Shown here: positions 6,152 through 8,838 of the stretch, piece by piece
Layout of the letters: the number at the start of each line of letters is the position of its first letter
How positions within the stretch are numbered: position 1 is the stretch's first letter
DNA from: JAFCBV01 sp965370715
GTDB taxonomy: Archaea > EX4484-52 > B79-G9
Direction of reading: 5' to 3'
DNA length: 8,838 nucleotides
Assembly (NCBI GenBank): GCA_965370715.1
Contig: CBDUVQ010000039.1
Location: forward strand, 1 to 8,838
Translations under genes and position numbers: made by a program
The notes under the pieces: model-generated
The model's database searches: none
The model's input: only the letters and a program-made list of their open reading frames with translations
What the model was told of the DNA's origin: nothing

Positions 6152-6949
6152 ATGATACAAAGTGAGTCTGATGAAAGAAGAAGAATGTTGGCAATTCTTG
6201 GTCAATACGAGTCGTTAAAAACACAAGCTAAAGAATTATTAGAAAAATGTTGGGATATAGATGCTTCTCTCACAAATGCCAGTGTTAGTCGTTTTTCTGC
6301 AAGCGTTCGTTGTAGTTTAAGAACAAGGCTAGAAAAAATATATGGCGAATGTTCTTCGCTTATATCCACATATAATCTTACTAGAACGAACGATGAAAAA
6401 GCGCTTGGAGTATCTCTGATTGAGATTATTGACGCTAAAGAATCTTCTTTACGTCGTCTTATGGTTGAATGTGACAAAGTTATTCGGGTTTTGTCAAGTA
6501 TGCAAAATTCGCTTCCGCAAGAGGCACGAGGTAATTTAAATGATTTGCGAAAGGAATATTTAGAAATCAGTGATTCGATAGATGTTGATTTTGAAAAAAA
6601 CTTTGAAGAATCTTTAAAAGAAGCAGAGCACAGTCATTTTTTAGCATCTACACTCATTACAAGTCGAATCATAGATTATCTACTTAGGGAATTTAAAGGA
6701 GAAACAGATGAAGAAAAAGTGGAAAATTTGGTTGTACTAAAAATAGTGGATGCTAAGGACAAAGATTCACAACAAAAAATTATAAAATCTAGTAGACTCT
6801 CTAGAAATTTTTTAAATCATAGAATTTCAACTTTTGCAGAGTGTTCTGATGCACTTTCACTTTTAGGCGGTTGTTTATTGTTATTGAAACTTTATTCAAA
6901 AATACAAATTCAAAAGAAAGAAATTAGTTCTTCCCAACGCAAGCCTTAA
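6152..6949 (+). CDS. Helical AT-rich protein with a HEPN-like RxxxxH motif
   Basis: A 265-residue protein not recognised as a named family. The N-terminal 145 residues are predicted helical and charged. The C-terminal part (about 150-252) has a HEPN-like plan: a long helix (EAEHSHFLASTLITSRIIDYLL), a middle segment, then SRLSRNFLNH and a last hydrophobic helix (SLLGGCLLLLKLYSKI). RNFLNH (R218, H223) fits the HEPN nuclease signature R-polar-xxx-H, found in many RNA-cutting toxins and defence proteins. GC is about 31%, against near 48% in sampled aIF5B lines, and codon choice favours AGA, TTA and CGT, suggesting acquisition from elsewhere. A GTG at 6140 overlaps the hexuloisomerase stop (GTGA). 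ATG 6152 is preferred, with a weak GAGTGAG upstream. The last codons lie antisense to the relic pyrG tail. The HEPN assignment is an inference from one motif and helix pattern. Confidence 0.55.
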   Translation: MIQSESDERRRMLAILGQYESLKTQAKELLEKCWDIDASLTNASVSRFSASVRCSLRTRLEKIYGECSSLISTYNLTRTNDEKALGVSLIEIIDAKESSLRRLMVECDKVIRVLSSMQNSLPQEARGNLNDLRKEYLEISDSIDVDFEKNFEESLKEAEHSHFLASTLITSRIIDYLLREFKGETDEEKVENLVVLKIVDAKDKDSQQKIIKSSRLSRNFLNHRISTFAECSDALSLLGGCLLLLKLYSKIQIQKKEISSSQRKP

Positions 6950-6977
6950 CAAACCCAAGAAACAGTGGGTGTGGGTG
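6924..6977 (-). pseudogene. Relic of the pyrG 3' end
   Basis: Read on the minus strand this stretch encodes HPHPLFLGFVKACVGKN and a TAA stop at 6926-6924, closely matching the end of the intact CTP synthase (EAHPLFLGFVKACGKK). A 23-bp core (6943-6965) is identical to 7503-7525. Over 6938-6973 versus 7498-7533, 32 of 36 bases match and the four differences are all at third codon positions. No start or upstream pyrG sequence accompanies it. It begins five bases after the hicA stop and overlaps the 3' end of the plus-strand HEPN-like gene. Confidence 0.85.
6943..6965 (-). repeat. Direct repeat flanking hicBA, distal copy
   Basis: An exact 23-bp copy of 7503-7525, in the same orientation and 560 bp away. 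Both copies encode the LFLGFVKA end of CTP synthase. The pair brackets the hicBA cassette and may mark the insertion junctions. Confidence 0.9.
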
Positions 6978-6981
6978 TGTA

Positions 6982-7227
6982 TTACGCCTTTAGCATTTTG
7001 ATCAAGTCATCTTTTGATATCGCGTTCCATATGGAAACTTTTGCCAGAATATCGTTAAGTGTGCCTTTTGCGAGTTCCTTATGTTGTGGAACTGTGATGT
7101 TGTGCTCTCCTGCAGGTGCTGTTTTTCGAAGGCGCACATGGCTTCCGCGTTGCCTCACTATTTCATAGCCGAGATTTGAAAGAAGTTTCATCAACTCTTT
7201 TCCGCTAACAACCGGCAGCTTTTGCAG
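6982..7227 (-). CDS. hicA: HicA-family mRNA interferase toxin
   Basis: HicA toxins are small double-stranded RNA-binding-fold ribonucleases that cut mRNA and are neutralised by HicB. The core is clear: LPVVSGKEL, LLSNLGYEIVRQRGSHVRLR with catalytic His30, then HNITVPQHKELAKGTLNDIL. ATG 7191 and TTG 7194 would cut off the conserved LPVVSGKEL start. The frame is open only back to 7263 (a TAA lies at 7266-7264) and holds no ATG or GTG upstream. A perfect GGAGGT (7236-7241) sits 8 nt before a CTG at 7227, so I place the start there, giving 81 residues, normal for HicA. This overlaps hicB by 23 nt, consistent with coupling. The stop is almost flush with the relic pyrG tail. Confidence 0.88.
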   Translation of the reverse strand: MQKLPVVSGKELMKLLSNLGYEIVRQRGSHVRLRKTAPAGEHNITVPQHKELAKGTLNDILAKVSIWNAISKDDLIKMLKA

Positions 7228-7420
7228 GAGAACCGACCTCCATTTCAGAAATAGAAAGCACTCTTATGTTTTCCTTTGTTTCGCCAAAGTGGACTTCTAC
7301 AACCTCTTTTATGTTTTCCATCAACTCGTCAAGGCTTTTCCCCTGCGTAAATATGTCTTCACCTATGCCTCGAGCGCACCAGTATTTGCCATCAAAATAA
7401 ATTTCAACTTTTACCAGCAT
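7205..7420 (-). CDS. hicB: HicB-family antitoxin, short form
   Basis: A 71-residue antitoxin of the HicB/UPF0150 family. VKVEIYFDGKYWCARGIGEDIFTQG followed by SLDELMENIKEVVEVHFGE is the typical partial RNase H-like strand-strand-helix pattern that covers the HicA active site. No C-terminal DNA-binding domain is present, so autoregulation through this protein is doubtful. ATG 7420 is preceded by a good Shine-Dalgarno (AAGGTG, 7427-7432) six nt away. Although the frame is open back to 7468, the extra residues are not family-like. It lies downstream of pyrG on the same strand and is followed by overlapping hicA. Confidence 0.88.
   Translation of the reverse strand: MLVKVEIYFDGKYWCARGIGEDIFTQGKSLDELMENIKEVVEVHFGETKENIRVLSISEMEVGSPAKAAGC
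7236..7241 (-). promoter_or_regulatory. Shine-Dalgarno that decides the hicA start
   Basis: GGAGGT inside the end of hicB, 8 nt before the CTG at 7227. It is the strongest Shine-Dalgarno sequence I saw in the window and fits the archaeal 16S tail (CACCTCC). It supports an unusual CTG start for hicA. Confidence 0.6.
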
Positions 7421-7426
7421 ATAAAA

Positions 7427-7463
7427 CACCTTCTTAGTATATTTGCAGAAATATGTTTTTAAA
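7427..7463 (-). promoter_or_regulatory. Candidate hicBA promoter and ribosome binding site
   Basis: On the minus strand TTTAAAAAC (7463-7455) is a TATA-like element whose predicted start near 7433 leaves a 13-nt leader carrying AAGGTG (7432-7427) before ATG 7420. The cassette can therefore be transcribed on its own, in addition to read-through from pyrG. Confidence 0.45.
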
Positions 7464-7486
7464 GGCATTTTAGCGCAAAAAGTAGT

Positions 7487-8838
7487 TTATTTCTTTCCGC
7501 ACGCCTTAACAAACCCAAGAAACAGAGGATGCGCCTCAAGAGGCCTTGAGTTAAACTCCGGGTGCGCCTGGGTTGCGGCAAAGAATTTGTGCTTTGGCAG
7601 CTCTATGAATTCCATGAGCCTTTTGTCAGGGGATGTGCCTGAAAATACAAGCCCTGCACTTTCTAGTTTTTCAACATAATCAGGGTTCACTTCATACCTG
7701 TGCCTGTGGCGCTCAGAAACATTTTCTTTTCCGTAAAGCCCATACACAACAGTGCCTTTTTTGAGCACAGCAGGGTATGCGCCAAGTCGCATTGATGCGC
7801 CGTAGTTTTCTTCCTCAAGGTTCTTTTTCTGGCTCTCAAGGATATCGATAACAGGATACGGTGTCTTTGCATCAATTTCTGTTGAGTGCGCCCCATTCAT
7901 TCCCGCGACATTTCTGGCATATTCTATTACTGCGGTCTGCATGCCAAGGCAGAGGCCAAGGAACGGAACATCATTTTCCCGGCAGTATTTTATAGCGTTT
8001 ATTTTGCCTTCAATACCGGTTGAGCCAAAGCCCCCGGGCACAATAATTCCGTCAAAGCCTGAAAGAATTTCTTCAGGGCTCGTTTTCTCAAGAACAGTTG
8101 ACTGCACCTGCTCAATCTTTGCCTGAACGCCTGCGTGCGCAGCAGCATGTTTGATTGATTCAAGCACTGAGAGGTATACGTCAGAATGCTCTGTCTTTCC
8201 ATGAGAAACATATTTTCCGATAATGCCAATTCGTACTTCTTTTTTCGCATTCTGCATCTTATCCACAAAAGCCTTCCACTCAGAAAGATTTCCTCTTGGC
8301 TTTAAGCCGAATTTTGCAAGAAGCTTTTTCCCGAGTCCCTGCTCTTCAAAAAGAAGCGGTATTTCATATATGCTTTTGACATCAGGATCGTCAATTATGT
8401 TTTCCTTGTTCACAAAGCAGCGCTGCTCTATTATCCATTTTCTTGGCTCATCTATGCCTATTTCAGAGCGTAGTATAAGAAAATCCGGTGAAATCCCGAC
8501 TTCGCGCAGCTTGCAGACCGCATGCTGTGTTGGTTTTGTCTTCAATTCATTGACATTTTTCAAATAGGGCAGATAGGACACCATGACATATGCGCACGGG
8601 TATTCTCTACCAAGTTCGCGCACAGCATGCAGGAAAACCATGTTCTCAATATCCCCGCTCGTGCCGCCTACCTCGACCAAAACAAAATCATATCCGTTTG
8701 CTGATGCAAGAATCCGTTCCTTGACTTCATTTACTATATCGGGTATCATCTCGACATCGCGCCCGCCATATTTTAGCTGGCGCTCTTTTTGTATGACTGA
8801 AAGATAAATTTGCCCTGTTGTTATGTTGTTGCGCTTTG
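7487..8838 (-). CDS. pyrG: CTP synthase, N-terminus missing
   Basis: Makes CTP from UTP, ATP and glutamine in the cytoplasm. The frame is open to the window edge (the first full codons encode KRNNITTGQIYLSVI), so about 449 residues are visible and roughly 85 N-terminal ones, including the P-loop, are missing. The synthetase part shows VEVGGTSGDIE and ELKTKPTQHAV. The glutamine amidotransferase part shows IVPGGFGSTG, the nucleophile Cys in FLGLCLGMQTAVIE, MRLGAYP, RHRHRYEVN and the His-Glu pair in QAHPEF. All catalytic residues in view are intact. The conserved linker segment KERRGDYLGKTVQVIPH of bacterial enzymes reads KERQLKYGGRDVEMIPD, which is divergent. The last 13 codons are duplicated 560 bp downstream beyond hicBA, so the present C-terminus (ACGKK) may be an acquired replacement for ACVGKN. 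Confidence 0.95.
   Translation of the reverse strand, partial: KRNNITTGQIYLSVIQKERQLKYGGRDVEMIPDIVNEVKERILASANGYDFVLVEVGGTSGDIENMVFLHAVRELGREYPCAYVMVSYLPYLKNVNELKTKPTQHAVCKLREVGISPDFLILRSEIGIDEPRKWIIEQRCFVNKENIIDDPDVKSIYEIPLLFEEQGLGKKLLAKFGLKPRGNLSEWKAFVDKMQNAKKEVRIGIIGKYVSHGKTEHSDVYLSVLESIKHAAAHAGVQAKIEQVQSTVLEKTSPEEILSGFDGIIVPGGFGSTGIEGKINAIKYCRENDVPFLGLCLGMQTAVIEYARNVAGMNGAHSTEIDAKTPYPVIDILESQKKNLEEENYGASMRLGAYPAVLKKGTVVYGLYGKENVSERHRHRYEVNPDYVEKLESAGLVFSGTSPDKRLMEFIELPKHKFFAATQAHPEFNSRPLEAHPLFLGFVKACGKK
7503..7525 (-). repeat. Direct repeat flanking hicBA, copy within intact pyrG
   Basis: The proximal copy of the 23-bp repeat. It encodes LFLGFVKA near the C-terminus of the intact CTP synthase and is identical to 6943-6965. 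Confidence 0.9.

Noticed and set aside
6966..6980. GTGGGTGTGGGTGTG simple repeat
   Set aside because: It is explained by the His-Pro-His-Pro codons of the relic pyrG tail on the other strand, so I do not treat it as a separate repeat element.
1..8838. CRISPR array, tRNA, rRNA, insertion sequence or integrase
   Set aside because: I looked for regularly spaced repeats, cloverleaf-like segments, transposase motifs and recombinase motifs and saw none. The only extended direct repeat I found is the pyrG tail.

Overview
The window looks archaeal. It encodes an archaeal/eukaryotic-type translation initiation factor (aIF5B), an archaeal RecJ-like DHH nuclease, an archaeal-type cytidylate kinase, a 6-phospho-3-hexuloisomerase and a tiny type IV prepilin-like protein. 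Most outward-facing genes have an AT-rich TATA-like element 25-35 bp before the start codon and no Shine-Dalgarno sequence, as expected for archaeal leaderless transcripts. Gene packing is very tight (ATGA and GTGA overlaps, overlapping 3' ends). I suspect a small-genome archaeon, possibly of the DPANN group, but cannot assign a lineage from this sequence alone.

Layout: (1) 1-335, the 3' part of a protein that starts like a Roadblock/LC7 domain but drops abruptly from about 55% to 28% GC midway. (2) 336-606, a non-coding stretch with three tiny GAA-loop hairpins and the aIF5B promoter. (3) 607-2382, aIF5B. (4) 2383-2541, a hairpin-rich gap where aIF5B and the prepilin-like gene converge. (5) 2542-3617, the prepilin-like gene (-) and a TIM-barrel gene (+) diverging from what may be one shared TATA element. 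(6) 3604-5456, a minus-strand pair: DHH nuclease then cytidylate kinase, coupled by ATGA. (7) 5547-6143, 6-phospho-3-hexuloisomerase. (8) 6144-7486, an islet between two housekeeping genes, holding an AT-rich helical protein with a HEPN-like RxxxxH motif and a hicBA toxin-antitoxin pair. (9) 7487-8838, CTP synthase (pyrG), cut by the window edge.

The most interesting feature is the islet. Just downstream of hicA lies a second copy of the end of pyrG, including its stop codon, in the same orientation as the real one. A 23-bp core is identical in both copies, and all four differences over 36 aligned bases fall at third codon positions. The hicBA cassette is therefore bracketed by a 560-bp direct repeat of the pyrG 3' end, as if it entered the last codons of pyrG and brought a replacement tail from a related genome. 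Recombination between the repeats would remove hicBA and leave an intact pyrG. Together with the HEPN-like gene this resembles a small toxin/defence islet anchored at pyrG.

Metabolic links: cytidylate kinase and CTP synthase both serve cytidine nucleotide synthesis. 6-Phospho-3-hexuloisomerase belongs to the ribulose monophosphate route that many archaea use to make pentose phosphate.
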